Assembly: GCA_900539845.1 (NCBI GenBank)
Contig: UQDP01000004.1
Location: 62,001 to 126,000, forward strand
Source: an uncultured Oscillospiraceae bacterium
Lineage (GTDB): Bacteria; Bacillota; Clostridia; Oscillospirales; Acutalibacteraceae
DNA length: 64,000 nt
Direction: 5' to 3'
In this document: positions 51,998 to 61,003 of the stretch, one piece after another
Numbering within the stretch: the first letter of the stretch is position 1
Layout of the letters: every line of letters starts with the position of its first letter
Translations under genes and position numbers: made by a program
Notes under the pieces: generated by a model
The model's input: the letters and a program-made list of their open reading frames with translations, nothing else
Told to the model about the DNA's origin: nothing
The model's database searches: none

Positions 51998-52273
51998 TAA
52001 GCTTCCGAGAGTCGAACACAATATGGTTTTAAGCGGCTGATTTCCGCTCAGTCTGCGTTAAAAAGCCTCGGTATACAGTAGTATACCTGCGTTTTTTGCC
52101 TTGCCCGTACAAAAATCCGCTCGCTTAAAACTGCATTGCACTGAAAAGCTGGAAGCTTAATTGAATTTTTGCTTTTGAGACCGCCGATGTGCTTACGCAC
52201 TTCCAGGGCGAAAAAGTGAAAATGCGCTAAGATAACGCTTTTCAGCATATCGGGTTCGATTCTCGGAAGCTTA
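51998..52273. repeat. 276-bp MITE-like repeat with terminal inverted repeats
   Basis: Ends TAAGCTTCCGAGAGTCGAAC and its complement with one mismatch; flanked by ACC at 51995-51997 and 52274-52276, a possible 3-bp target duplication. Inside are GGTATAC-4-GTATACC and several stems. A 77-codon minus frame inside is probably not a gene. Confidence 0.6.
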
Positions 52274-52283
52274 ACCTGCAATA

Positions 52284-52460
52284 TCAGTCCTCTTTAATTT
52301 CAATTGCGCCGTTTTCCCGTTCAAACTGAGCAACTCTTTTTTTGAGGTACTGCTCAATTTCTTTATTCGCAGACCTGCCCTCTGCCTCGGCAATATAACG
52401 GAATTTTTTGAAAAGCACTCTGTCAACACGCAGCGTGTATCTTAAAAGTTTATCGTCCAT
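52284..52460 (-). CDS. Arc/MetJ-type ribbon-helix-helix protein (58 aa)
   Basis: Reading: MDDKLLRYTLRVDRVLFKKF, then RYIAEAEGRSANKEIEQYLK and an acidic tail. Ribbon strand LRYTLRVD followed by the two helices. It is a paralogue of the 54-residue protein one kilobase away. Divergent to a small plus-strand gene; the space between has four ATGACGYA sites. Its stop lies 11 bases from the MITE-like repeat. Confidence 0.75.
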   Translation of the reverse strand: MDDKLLRYTLRVDRVLFKKFRYIAEAEGRSANKEIEQYLKKRVAQFERENGAIEIKED

Positions 52461-52472
52461 TCGTGTACTCCT

Positions 52473-52561
52473 TACGTCATTTTAACATTATTATGACTAA
52501 ATTATAGCGAAAATATTGCGTCATAACAGAAATGGTGGTATAATGACGTAAAAATGACGCA
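52473..52561. promoter_or_regulatory. Divergent control region with four TRCGTCAT sites
   Basis: TACGTCAT (52473-52480), TGCGTCAT (52517-52524), ATGACGTA (52543-52550) and ATGACGCA (52554-52561). A plus-strand promoter TTGCGT (52516-52521)-17-TATAAT (52539-52544) is covered by the second and third sites, so binding would block it. Confidence 0.7.
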
Positions 52562-52586
52562 TTATTTTTTTTTCAGGAGGAACAAC

Positions 52587-52745
52587 ATGTATACAATTTC
52601 AAGAAGGGATGCGAACGGAAAAATAACCGAAGAGGAATTCAGGTCATTTCCGCATGCGGTAAACATACTGCTGAACTATATCTATTATCCCGTACACGGC
52701 GATTACACAATTACATTTTCACGCCGTATAGAACGCAGGGAATGA
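52587..52745 (+). CDS. Hypothetical small protein (52 aa)
   Basis: ATG 52587 with a perfect AGGAGG six bases upstream. MYTISRRDANGKITEEEFRS then NILLNYIYYPVHGDYTITFS. No family known. Strong translation signals and a defined promoter support a real gene. Confidence 0.65.
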   Translation: MYTISRRDANGKITEEEFRSFPHAVNILLNYIYYPVHGDYTITFSRRIERRE

Positions 52746-52768
52746 AAATTTTTCATAAACGAACGAAG

Positions 52769-52794
52769 CGCCCCGCCTTTCGGCGGGGCGTTTT
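52769..52794 (+). terminator. Terminator, probably bidirectional
   Basis: CGCCCCGCC-TTTC-GGCGGGGCG with TTTT, between the small gene and the convergent exporter operon. Confidence 0.8.
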
Positions 52795-52811
52795 GTTGTT
52801 TTAAGGTTGTT

Positions 52812-54716
52812 TTAAGCCGGGCGTTCGGCAAAATTACCGGTGTAAAGCTGATAATATTTGCCCTTCTGCTCGATCAGATCATCGTGGTTTCCTCGTTCAA
52901 TGATCCTGCCGTGCTCAAGCACCATAATGCAGTCCGCATTCTTGACCGTGGAAAGCCTGTGCGCGATTACGAATGTGGTTCTGCCCTTCATAAGCGCGTC
53001 CATACCTTTCTGAACAAGCTCCTCTGTTCTTGTATCTATGGAAGAAGTAGCCTCGTCAAGAATGAGCACCGGCGGATCGGCAACTGCCGCTCTTGCGATT
53101 GCGAGAAGCTGGCACTGACCCTGTGAAAGGTTGCCGCCGTCGCCGTCTATCATCGTATCATACCCGTCCGGCAGACGTGAGATGAATCCGTGCGCGTTAG
53201 CAAGCTTTGCCGCGGCGATACATTCCTCGTCTGTTGCGTCTATCTTGCCATAGCGGATATTATCCATAATCGTGCCTGTAAACAGGTGTGTATCCTGAAG
53301 AACTATGCCGAGCGTGCTGCGCAGGGCAGGCTTTTTGATCTTGGTTATATTGATACCGTCATAGCGTATTTTACCATCCTGAATATCATAGAAACGGTTG
53401 ATCAGGTTCGTGATGGTGGTCTTGCCCGCGCCGGTAGAGCCTACGAAGGCGATCTTCTGACCCGGCTCAGCGTAGAGCTTAATATCGTGGAGCACCATTT
53501 TATCGTCTGTATAGCCGAAGTCAACGCCGTCCAGCACGATACCGCCCTCCAGCTTCTGATACGTGATGGTGCCGTCCGCCTTATGCGGATGTTTCCAAGC
53601 CCATACGCCTGTTCTGTGATCCGCTTCGGTGAGCGTGCCGTCCTCATTTTCCACAGCGTTCACCATTTCAACATAACCGTTATCCTCTTCGGGCTTTTCA
53701 TCAAACAGCTCAAAGACACGCTTTGTGCCGGCAACCGCCATAATGATGGAGTTCATCTGCTGGCTGATTTGCGCAATCGGCTGGCTGAAGCTCTTGTTCA
53801 GACCCATAAAGGCAACGACCGTGCCCACAGTTGCGCCGGCAATACCAGCTCCGCCGTTTCCGAGCACCATAGCCGCGCCGACAGCGGCACAGAGCACATA
53901 GCTTAAATTGCCTATGTTTACATTGACGGGCATCATCATATTTGCATATTTATTCGCCTTATAGGAGCTGAAGCGAAGATCTTCATTAATCTTGTCAAAA
54001 TCTGCCTTTGCCTGTTCTTCGTGGCAGAATACCTTAACGACCTTCTGACCGTCAAGCATTTCCTCAATGAAACCATCGACCGCGCCGAGAGCTTTCTGCT
54101 GTTTATCAAAATATTTGCCCGATCGCTGGGTGAACTTTCTTGTTACCACAAGCATGACGCATGCCATAAGCACGGTGATTGCCGCAAGCACATAGTTCAT
54201 ACGAATCATTGCAACAAGCGAGAAAATCAGAGTTATTAGAGAATTGAATATCTGCGGAATACTCTGGTTGATCAGCTGGCGCATGGTGTCTATATCATTT
54301 GTATAAACGCTCATTATATCGCCGTGCGCGTGGGTGTCAAAATACTTGATCGGCAGTTTTTCCATATTTTTGAAAAGGTCTGTACGAAGCGTCTGCATCG
54401 TATTCTGCGTAACATTGACCATGATTCTTGAATACGTGAACGACGCGATGATGCCGACAAGATAAATCGCCGCCACTCTTATCAGCGCATTTGCCAGTCC
54501 GCTGAAATCATTGGAACCGGAAGTGAGCATAGGCTGAATATAATCATCGACAAGCGACTGGATGAACACCATGCCCTGCATCTGCGCAAACGCGGAAACG
54601 ATGATGCAGACGATAACGAAAAGCCATGCCACTTTGTTGTTTGCGATCATATATTTCAGAACGCGCGAAAAGGATTTGGCGCCGTTTCTGAGATTGCTTT
54701 TATTTTCGTTTTTCAT
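52812..54716 (-). CDS. ABC exporter half-transporter, second subunit (multidrug type)
   Basis: 634 residues from ATG 54716 (AGGAGG upstream). Type I exporter: six membrane helices in about 30-330, then nucleotide-binding domain with Walker A GSTGAGKTTI, signature LSQGQCQLLAIARA, Walker B PVLILDEATSSID and H-loop IAHRLSTVKN. A long insertion of about 50 residues between the membrane domain and NBD is polar (ENEDGTLTEADHRTGVWAWK). LmrD/YfiC-like; acts as heterodimer with the next protein. Confidence 0.9.
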   Translation of the reverse strand: MKNENKSNLRNGAKSFSRVLKYMIANNKVAWLFVIVCIIVSAFAQMQGMVFIQSLVDDYIQPMLTSGSNDFSGLANALIRVAAIYLVGIIASFTYSRIMVNVTQNTMQTLRTDLFKNMEKLPIKYFDTHAHGDIMSVYTNDIDTMRQLINQSIPQIFNSLITLIFSLVAMIRMNYVLAAITVLMACVMLVVTRKFTQRSGKYFDKQQKALGAVDGFIEEMLDGQKVVKVFCHEEQAKADFDKINEDLRFSSYKANKYANMMMPVNVNIGNLSYVLCAAVGAAMVLGNGGAGIAGATVGTVVAFMGLNKSFSQPIAQISQQMNSIIMAVAGTKRVFELFDEKPEEDNGYVEMVNAVENEDGTLTEADHRTGVWAWKHPHKADGTITYQKLEGGIVLDGVDFGYTDDKMVLHDIKLYAEPGQKIAFVGSTGAGKTTITNLINRFYDIQDGKIRYDGINITKIKKPALRSTLGIVLQDTHLFTGTIMDNIRYGKIDATDEECIAAAKLANAHGFISRLPDGYDTMIDGDGGNLSQGQCQLLAIARAAVADPPVLILDEATSSIDTRTEELVQKGMDALMKGRTTFVIAHRLSTVKNADCIMVLEHGRIIERGNHDDLIEQKGKYYQLYTGNFAERPA

Positions 54717-54730
54717 TGTGCGCCCTCCTT

Positions 54731-56464
54731 TCACTGCTGGTCAAAATCTCCGCCGCCCTGCTGGGACTCGAAGATCTCACTGTAAATCTCGTTTGTTTTC
54801 AAAAGGTTTTCATGTGTGTCAAATCCGTTTATGCTGCCCTCGTCCAGAACAATGATCCTGTCTGCGTCCTTAACACTGGAGATACGCTGGGCAATGATGA
54901 TCTTTGTGGTATCGGGGATCTTGGTGGCGAACGCCTCTCTTATCTTAGCGTCCGTAGCGGTATCGACCGCCGAAGTGGAATCGTCAAGAATAAGGACTTT
55001 CGGCTTTTTGAGCAGCGCTCTGGCAATACAGAGCCTTTGCTTCTGACCGCCGGAAACATTCGTGCCGCCGCGCTCGATATGCGTGTTATACTTATCCGGC
55101 ATACGCTCGATAAACTCGTCTGCGCAGGCAGCCTGACAGGCCGCTATGCACTCTTCCTCGGTGGCATTCGGGTTGCCCCATCTGAGATTATCAAGAATAG
55201 AGCCGGAGAAAAGCACGTTTTTCTGAAGTACCACGGAAACCTGATTTCGCAGCACCTCCGTGTCATATTTTCTGACGTCAATACCGCCGACGCAAACGCT
55301 GCCTGAGCTGACGTCGTAAAGGCGGCAGATAAGGTTTACAAAGCTGCTCTTGCCGCTGCCCGTGCCGCCGATGATACCGATGGTCTCGCCCGATTGAATA
55401 TGGATATCAATATCGTTAAGGGCGTTTTTATCGCTGTCTTTCCTGTAAGAAAAGTTAACGTGGTTGAAATCAATACTGCCGTCCTTCACCTCTTCAATCG
55501 GATTCTCGGGATTGTGAATATCGGGAACCTCGTTAAGCACCTGTGAGATACGGTGGATACTTGCAGAGCTCATAGCAATCATAACAAAAATCATGCTGAG
55601 CATCATAAGCGCCATCAAGATCTGCATGATGTATGAAAGAAGCGTTGTAAGATTTCCGGTCGTCATGCTGCCGGCTACGATATAGTGGGCGGCTAACCAT
55701 GAAATCGCTATGGTGCAGCCGTAAACGCAAAGCATCAGCGCAGGAGCGTTCAACGTCAGGTAGCCCTCCGCTTTAATATTGAATTTTTTAAGAAGGTTTA
55801 TTACTTTCGTAAACTTTTCAATCTCATGATCCTCGCGCACATAGGATTTTACCACCCTGATTGCCGAAATATTCTCCTGAATATCGGCATTTACACGGTC
55901 ATAGGTGTTGAAAGCCTTATCGAAATATTTAAGAGAAAGCCGTATTATAATGGCTAAAACGCAGCCGAGCAGAATGATTGCAACAAAAAACACAAGGCTT
56001 ATCTTTTTGCTGATGAAAAAGCACATCAGCCAGCTGAAAACAAGCGTCAGCGGTGCCCTTGTTGCAATTCTCAGGGTCATCATATAAGCATTCTGGATAT
56101 TTGTAACATCCGTTGTCATACGTGTTACAAGACCTGCGGTGCTGAAATGGTCGATATTCGAAAAAGAGAAGGTCTGCACCTTATCATAAATGCCCTTTCT
56201 CAAATTTGCCGCAAATCCCGAAGACGCCCTTGCAACATATCTTCCGCCGAGCGCTCCGAAACAAAGACTCAGCGCTGCCATAACAAGCATAATGCCGCCG
56301 TAAATATATACGTTTTTGATATTGCCGGCGGAAATGCCTCTGTCGATTATGTAAGACGTTACAAAAGGCAGCAAAACTTCCATCAATACTTCAAGCATTG
56401 TGTAGAAAATAGTTAAAAAGGAATCTTTTTTGTAATTTTTAACGTATTTCAATACTGTTTTCAA
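54731..56464 (-). CDS. ABC exporter half-transporter, first subunit (multidrug type)
   Basis: 577 residues. TTG 56464 as start directly after the marR stop, with GGAGG nine bases upstream. Six membrane helices, NBD with GGTGSGKSSF, VSGGQKQRLCIARAL, KVLILDDSTSAVD and IIIAQRISSVKD. The acidic residue after Walker B is Asp (LDDSTS), where canonical sites have Glu, typical of the degenerate site in heterodimeric exporters such as LmrCD or BmrCD; the partner has Glu. It is separated from the partner gene by 14 bases. Confidence 0.9.
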   Translation of the reverse strand: MKTVLKYVKNYKKDSFLTIFYTMLEVLMEVLLPFVTSYIIDRGISAGNIKNVYIYGGIMLVMAALSLCFGALGGRYVARASSGFAANLRKGIYDKVQTFSFSNIDHFSTAGLVTRMTTDVTNIQNAYMMTLRIATRAPLTLVFSWLMCFFISKKISLVFFVAIILLGCVLAIIIRLSLKYFDKAFNTYDRVNADIQENISAIRVVKSYVREDHEIEKFTKVINLLKKFNIKAEGYLTLNAPALMLCVYGCTIAISWLAAHYIVAGSMTTGNLTTLLSYIMQILMALMMLSMIFVMIAMSSASIHRISQVLNEVPDIHNPENPIEEVKDGSIDFNHVNFSYRKDSDKNALNDIDIHIQSGETIGIIGGTGSGKSSFVNLICRLYDVSSGSVCVGGIDVRKYDTEVLRNQVSVVLQKNVLFSGSILDNLRWGNPNATEEECIAACQAACADEFIERMPDKYNTHIERGGTNVSGGQKQRLCIARALLKKPKVLILDDSTSAVDTATDAKIREAFATKIPDTTKIIIAQRISSVKDADRIIVLDEGSINGFDTHENLLKTNEIYSEIFESQQGGGDFDQQ

Positions 56465-56899
56465 TCATTTTTCCTCCGTTTCCATATAGTTTTTAAAACT
56501 TTGTCTCAGCGCGGTTAATAATTTCGTCTGCCACTTGAACGCGGTTTCAAGCTCGGTCTGTGAAAACGGCTCGAATATCTCCTGTTCAACAAAGGCAAAT
56601 TCGCGCAGCATACCGTTCTTAACGCGCAGAGCCTTTTGGGTGGGTATAACCTTTTTGCGCCGGTTATCCTCTTCAAGCGTTTCAACCCTGATAAAATCTT
56701 TTGCCGAAAGCTTTTTCAAGATGGAAGATACCGTACTTTTCGATATACCGAGTTCCCTGTTCAGATCGGATGTGTCCGCGCCGCCGCATTTAATAATGTA
56801 TGCAAGCATTCCGCTCTGCGCCGCCGTCAGACCGAATTTTTCAGCGCGCATATCCAGATATCTGTCCGTTAGGATGCAGATATCCTTGTTGTTTTTCAT
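56465..56899 (-). CDS. MarR-family transcriptional regulator
   Basis: 144 residues from ATG 56899 (AGGAAG upstream; a GTG at 56926 is also possible). Winged helix: LTAAQSGMLAYIIKCGGADT, DLNRELGISKSTVSSILKKL and the wing FIRVETLEEDNRRKKVIPT. First gene of the marR-ABC-ABC operon and probably its repressor, released by a drug or metabolite. Confidence 0.88.
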   Translation of the reverse strand: MKNNKDICILTDRYLDMRAEKFGLTAAQSGMLAYIIKCGGADTSDLNRELGISKSTVSSILKKLSAKDFIRVETLEEDNRRKKVIPTQKALRVKNGMLREFAFVEQEIFEPFSQTELETAFKWQTKLLTALRQSFKNYMETEEK

Positions 56900-57088
56900 T
56901 ATTTCTTCCTGAAGCGTAGCTTTCACCTCCGTTAGTCAGACGGCTTACAAAAAACCGCTGACAAATCTTTGTACATATAATATATATCACAAAAACGCTT
57001 GATTTTGAAATAAAAATAGTTTATTATCTATAAAAGAATTTTATTGAACAGCATTTGATTGTTAAATCATTAACAAGGAGGACAATTT

Positions 57089-57973
57089 ATGAATACCGTT
57101 CAGCTGGAATGTTTTATGGAGGTATCCGTCTGCCTTAATTTTTCACGCGCAGCGGAAAATCTGCGAATGACGCAGCCTGCCGTCAGCCACCAGATAAATT
57201 CTCTGGAAGCTGAGCTTGGAACAAAGCTTTTCAACAGAACAAGCAAAAGCGTTGAGTTGACGAGAGACGGGATCAGATTTATAGGTCCTGCCTCTGACGC
57301 GCTGAAAATACTGCGCAACGCAAAAGCAAGGATAAGTGAAAAAGACGCAACGGAGGTGCTTCCCATTGGAATAAGCTGCCGCAATCAGCAAATGCTGGAT
57401 GTGCTGGCGCCTATCCTTGAAAAGCTCGCCCGGGAGATACCGAACGCAAGGCCGATTGTAAAAATGACGCCGTTCATGCCGTTGGACGCGCTTTCCGAAA
57501 ACGAGACGATAGATGTTTTGTTTGGACTGAGGAGCACAGAAACTTCACGAAATAAAATCATTTATAAGGAGCTCAAAAAATGCCGCCTGATGTGCGTTTG
57601 CTCTGAAAAGCACAAACTTGCGGAATGCGAATCGGTAAAAACAGACATGCTTTCCAGCCTGAGTATCGCCATGATCTCGCGCCAGCGTGAAACGCCCGAA
57701 ATATCAAAAGTGATCACAGCCGCTTCAGCTTCTTTGCAGCAAAATCAGATGTATCTGTGCGATACTTACGAATGCGCGATGCCGCTTGTGAAAGCGGGGT
57801 TATGCTATTGCGTGCTGCCTGATCTTCCGGCAAAAAAAGAAGAAGGTCTGAAATACATTCCGATTTCAGACGCATCTCCCGTTTCCTTCGGCATATTCTA
57901 TTCAACCATCAAGGGCAATCCGATTTTAAAGCGTTTTATAGAGATTACAAGACTTATTATAAAAGACCGATAA
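57089..57973 (+). CDS. LysR-family transcriptional regulator
   Basis: 294 residues. N-terminal HTH: LECFMEVSVCLNFSRAAENL and MTQPAVSHQINSLEAELGTK (residues about 5-45), then a periplasmic-binding-like effector domain. AAGGAGG precedes ATG 57089. Divergent to marR with 189 bases between, so it may act on the exporter operon or only on itself; no T-N11-A site was confirmed. Confidence 0.9.
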   Translation: MNTVQLECFMEVSVCLNFSRAAENLRMTQPAVSHQINSLEAELGTKLFNRTSKSVELTRDGIRFIGPASDALKILRNAKARISEKDATEVLPIGISCRNQQMLDVLAPILEKLAREIPNARPIVKMTPFMPLDALSENETIDVLFGLRSTETSRNKIIYKELKKCRLMCVCSEKHKLAECESVKTDMLSSLSIAMISRQRETPEISKVITAASASLQQNQMYLCDTYECAMPLVKAGLCYCVLPDLPAKKEEGLKYIPISDASPVSFGIFYSTIKGNPILKRFIEITRLIIKDR

Positions 57974-58035
57974 TGAAGCAAAAGCAATAAAACCGAAACT
58001 TCCTTTAACTTGCATAAGAAAAGGTTTTCAAAACT

Positions 58036-58070
58036 AAAGCCCGGCGCAAAAGCTGCCGGGCTTTAATTTT
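58036..58070. terminator. Bidirectional terminator between lysR and the XRE gene
   Basis: AAAGCCCGGC/GCCGGGCTTT with T- and A-runs on both sides. Confidence 0.8.
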
Positions 58071-58072
58071 AA

Positions 58073-58411
58073 TCAAACTCTTGAATCATCATTTCTGTGG
58101 ATATAAGCATCGAGCAGTTTCCAAACTGTTTTCTGCTCTTCTTCAGACATGGAAGCAATCATATCGATAATATTCTCATCGATCTCATCCTTCATTGTGC
58201 CTGAGATGAAATAATCCGCGTTTACTTCAAGAATTTCGCAGATCTTGATAAAGCTTTTCATTCTCGGATAACTTCTGCCGGTTTCAATATTTGAAATCTG
58301 GTGTTCGCTGAGCCCTATCTGCTCCGCGAGCTCACTTTGGTTGATGCCGAGTTGCTTTCTTCTCTGCATGATACGCAGACCCAAAATAGCCTGCTTGTCT
58401 ATTTTTCTCAT
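58073..58411 (-). CDS. XRE-family regulator (112 aa)
   Basis: N-terminal XRE domain: RIMQRRKQLGINQSELAEQI then GLSEHQISNIETGRSYPRMK, followed by a 40-residue acidic C-terminal part (NIIDMIASMSEEEQKTVWKL). An inverted repeat, ATGTGAAC-11-GTTCACAT, lies 74 bases upstream. Target genes unknown. Confidence 0.88.
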   Translation of the reverse strand: MRKIDKQAILGLRIMQRRKQLGINQSELAEQIGLSEHQISNIETGRSYPRMKSFIKICEILEVNADYFISGTMKDEIDENIIDMIASMSEEEQKTVWKLLDAYIHRNDDSRV

Positions 58412-58484
58412 AACAACACCCCGAAAGCAATCTTAACATTATATTGACAAAAATGGAATGACTTTTTATTTGATTTATGAATTA

Positions 58485-58511
58485 ATGTGAACGTTTATGA
58501 AATGTTCACAT
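58485..58511. promoter_or_regulatory. Inverted repeat upstream of the XRE gene
   Basis: ATGTGAAC (58485-58492) and GTTCACAT (58504-58511), perfect 8-base arms. Lies between the XRE gene and gpmI; possible operator. Confidence 0.5.
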
Positions 58512-58580
58512 ACATTCCGAAAATTTTAGTGAACTTGTCAAAAAAACAAATGCCAAAAGTGCCTGAAAAACGACAAATTT

Positions 58581-60110
58581 TTAAAGTATGATGGACTGGC
58601 CCGTCATTTCCTTCGGCTGAGGAAGCCCCATTACCTTGAGCATAGTGGGCGCAATATCACAGAGCCTTCCGCCTTCACGGACTTCGCACGGATAGTTTAC
58701 GACAATAAACGGAACCGGGTTCGTGGTGTGCGCGGTAAACGGCTCGCCGTTTTCGTCGAGCATTTTATCTGCGTTTCCGTGATCCGCCGTTACAAACAGC
58801 ACGCCGTCCATCTCTTTAACCGCCTCTGCGAGAGTACCCACGCAGGTGTCAACCGTTTCAACAGCCTTGACCGCCGCAGGAATGATTCCGGTGTGGCCGA
58901 CCATATCGCAGTTTGCGAAGTTCACGATGATCGCGTCATATTTACCGCTCCTGACAGCAGCATTGAGCTTTTCGGAAACTTCGGGAGCGCTCATTTCCGG
59001 CATCAAATCAAAGGTTGAGATCTTCGGAGAATCAACAAGGATCCTGTCCTCGCCGGGATACTGCTTTTCCTCGCCGCCGTTGAAGAAGAACGTTACATGA
59101 GCGTATTTCTGTGTTTCGGCAATCCTGAGCTGTGTTTTGCCGAGGTTTGAAATATATTCGCCGAATGTATTTGTAAGAGATTCGGGCGGAAACGCAACGC
59201 TTACGTTCGGCATCTCTTCATCATACTGCGTCATGCAAACATAATAGAGATTGAAGAAACCGTTTTTGCGCTCAAATCCGTTGAAAGCCGGGTCTACAAA
59301 CGCCCTTGTGATCTCTCTGGCGCGGTCGGGGCGGAAATTAAAGAAGATCACGCTGTCATTTTCCTTGACTCTGCCCTCTGCCCCTCCGATAACGGTTGGA
59401 AGAACAAATTCATCGGTAAGATGCTTTCCGTCCTCATCGATCGTCTCATATGAGCTTCTTACGGCTGCAACGGGATCATCAGCCTGTATGCCCTCTCCGT
59501 AAACAAAAGCGGCATAAGCTTTTTCAACTCTGTCCCAAATATTATCCCTGTCCATAGCATAAAATCTGCCGGTTACACTTGCAATCTTTCCGACGCCGAT
59601 CTCGGCGATCTCAGCCTGAAGCGTTTCCAGATATTCAGCAGCGGATGCCGGCGGAACATCACGTCCGTCAAGAATGGCATGAATATAAACATTCTTGACT
59701 CCATGCTTCTTTGCCATTTTCATAAGACCGTAAAGGTGATCTGTGTGGCTGTGAACGCCGCCCGGCGAAACAAGGCCGATCAGGTGGAGCGCTTTATCCT
59801 TTGCATTATCCATCGCAGCGGTAAGCACGGGATTTTCATAAGCTTCCCCGTCCTCAAAAGCCTTTGTTATTCTGGTGAGCGGCTGATAAACGACCCTGCC
59901 GGCGCCGATATTCGTGTGACCTACCTCGCTGTTTCCCATCTGGCCGTCCGGCAGACCTACATCCATTCCCGACGCGCCTATATATGTCATCGGGCACTCT
60001 GCCATAAGCTTATCGAGATTCGGCTTTTTCGCCAGCGCGATAGCATTGCCGTAATCAGAATCATTTCTGCCGTAACCGTCCATTATACACAATACTACAG
60101 GTTTTTTCAT
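58581..60110 (-). CDS. gpmI: 2,3-bisphosphoglycerate-independent phosphoglycerate mutase
   Basis: 509 residues, normal length. Two-metal enzyme of the alkaline phosphatase superfamily; turns 3- into 2-phosphoglycerate. Seen: VLCIMDGYGRND with the first metal Asp, GQMGNSEVGHTNIGAGRVV with the catalytic Ser (near 62), HILDGRDVPP-type loop, NFANCDMVGHTG and VTADHGNADKM metal sites. Third gene after pgk and tpiA but behind a terminator-like hairpin. Confidence 0.96.
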   Translation of the reverse strand: MKKPVVLCIMDGYGRNDSDYGNAIALAKKPNLDKLMAECPMTYIGASGMDVGLPDGQMGNSEVGHTNIGAGRVVYQPLTRITKAFEDGEAYENPVLTAAMDNAKDKALHLIGLVSPGGVHSHTDHLYGLMKMAKKHGVKNVYIHAILDGRDVPPASAAEYLETLQAEIAEIGVGKIASVTGRFYAMDRDNIWDRVEKAYAAFVYGEGIQADDPVAAVRSSYETIDEDGKHLTDEFVLPTVIGGAEGRVKENDSVIFFNFRPDRAREITRAFVDPAFNGFERKNGFFNLYYVCMTQYDEEMPNVSVAFPPESLTNTFGEYISNLGKTQLRIAETQKYAHVTFFFNGGEEKQYPGEDRILVDSPKISTFDLMPEMSAPEVSEKLNAAVRSGKYDAIIVNFANCDMVGHTGIIPAAVKAVETVDTCVGTLAEAVKEMDGVLFVTADHGNADKMLDENGEPFTAHTTNPVPFIVVNYPCEVREGGRLCDIAPTMLKVMGLPQPKEMTGQSIIL

Positions 60111-60145
60111 AATATATCTTCCTCCTGTTTGATATTTAAAAATAT

Positions 60146-60176
60146 TAAAAAAGCCCTCCGAAACAGAGGGCTTTTC
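60146..60176 (-). terminator. Terminator-like hairpin between tpiA and gpmI
   Basis: Minus strand AAAAGCCCTC-TGTTTCG-GAGGGCTTTT with TTTTTT tail, directly after the tpiA stop. It should lower gpmI transcription or split the operon. Confidence 0.75.
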
Positions 60177-60178
60177 AA

Positions 60179-60946
60179 TTAAACTGATGCCGCTTTAACG
60201 ATAACGGAAAAGTCCTCCGCCTTAAGTGACGCGCCGCCGATAAGACCGCCATCCACATTTTCTTTTGCAAGAAGCTCTTCTGCGTTCTTTGCATTCATTG
60301 AGCCGCCGTACTGAACAACAAATGCGTCAGCGGCTTTTTTACCGTAAAGCTCCTCAATGACCGAGCGGATATAACCGTTTACCTCGTCTGCCTGATCGGC
60401 AGTTGCGGTCTTTCCTGTGCCGATGGCCCATACAGGCTCATAAGCAATGATTACATTTTCAAGCTCTGCTTCGCTTACGCCCTGAAGCGCGATCTTGGTC
60501 TGCATTCCGACAACCTCAAAGGTTACGCCCTGTTCTCTCTGTTCAAGAACTTCGCCCACACAGAGGATGACCTTGAGACCGGCGTCAAGCGCAGCTCGAA
60601 CTCTTTTGTTAACGGTCTCATCGGTTTCGCCGAAATACTGACGGCGCTCGGAGTGGCCGATAATAACATAAGGAACGCCCATTTCCTTAAGCATAACAGC
60701 GGAGACCTCGCCCGTGAAAGCGCCGCTTTCAGCCCAGTGGCAGTTTTCCGCACCTATCATTATGTTTGAGCCGGCTGAAGCCTCCAGCGCTGCCTGAAGA
60801 TCAACGAAAGGAGCACAGATGATAACATCGCAGTCCGCATCCTTAACAAGCGGCTTCATTTCATTTATAAGCGCTGTTGTCTGCGCAGGTGTGTTGTTCA
60901 TTTTCCAGTTGCCGGCTATGACCGCCTTGCGGAGTTTTTTGTTCAT
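60179..60946 (-). CDS. tpiA: Triosephosphate isomerase
   Basis: 255 residues, TIM barrel. K in AGNWKMNNT (near 13), catalytic His in YVIIGHSERRQYF (near 100) and catalytic Glu in AYEPVWAIGTGKTA (near 170), ending in YGGSMNAKNA and GGLIGGASL. ATG 60946 has AGAGG upstream. 57 bases after pgk; glycolytic operon. Confidence 0.97.
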   Translation of the reverse strand: MNKKLRKAVIAGNWKMNNTPAQTTALINEMKPLVKDADCDVIICAPFVDLQAALEASAGSNIMIGAENCHWAESGAFTGEVSAVMLKEMGVPYVIIGHSERRQYFGETDETVNKRVRAALDAGLKVILCVGEVLEQREQGVTFEVVGMQTKIALQGVSEAELENVIIAYEPVWAIGTGKTATADQADEVNGYIRSVIEELYGKKAADAFVVQYGGSMNAKNAEELLAKENVDGGLIGGASLKAEDFSVIVKAASV

Positions 60947-61003
60947 GATAATCGTACCTCTTTTATCATTATTTATTCTATAAACAGATTGTGATATTTC
61001 AGA

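Noticed and set aside
52048-52281. 77-residue protein in the MITE-like repeat
   Set aside because: No ribosome site, the frame covers one inverted repeat, and composition fits a structured repeat.
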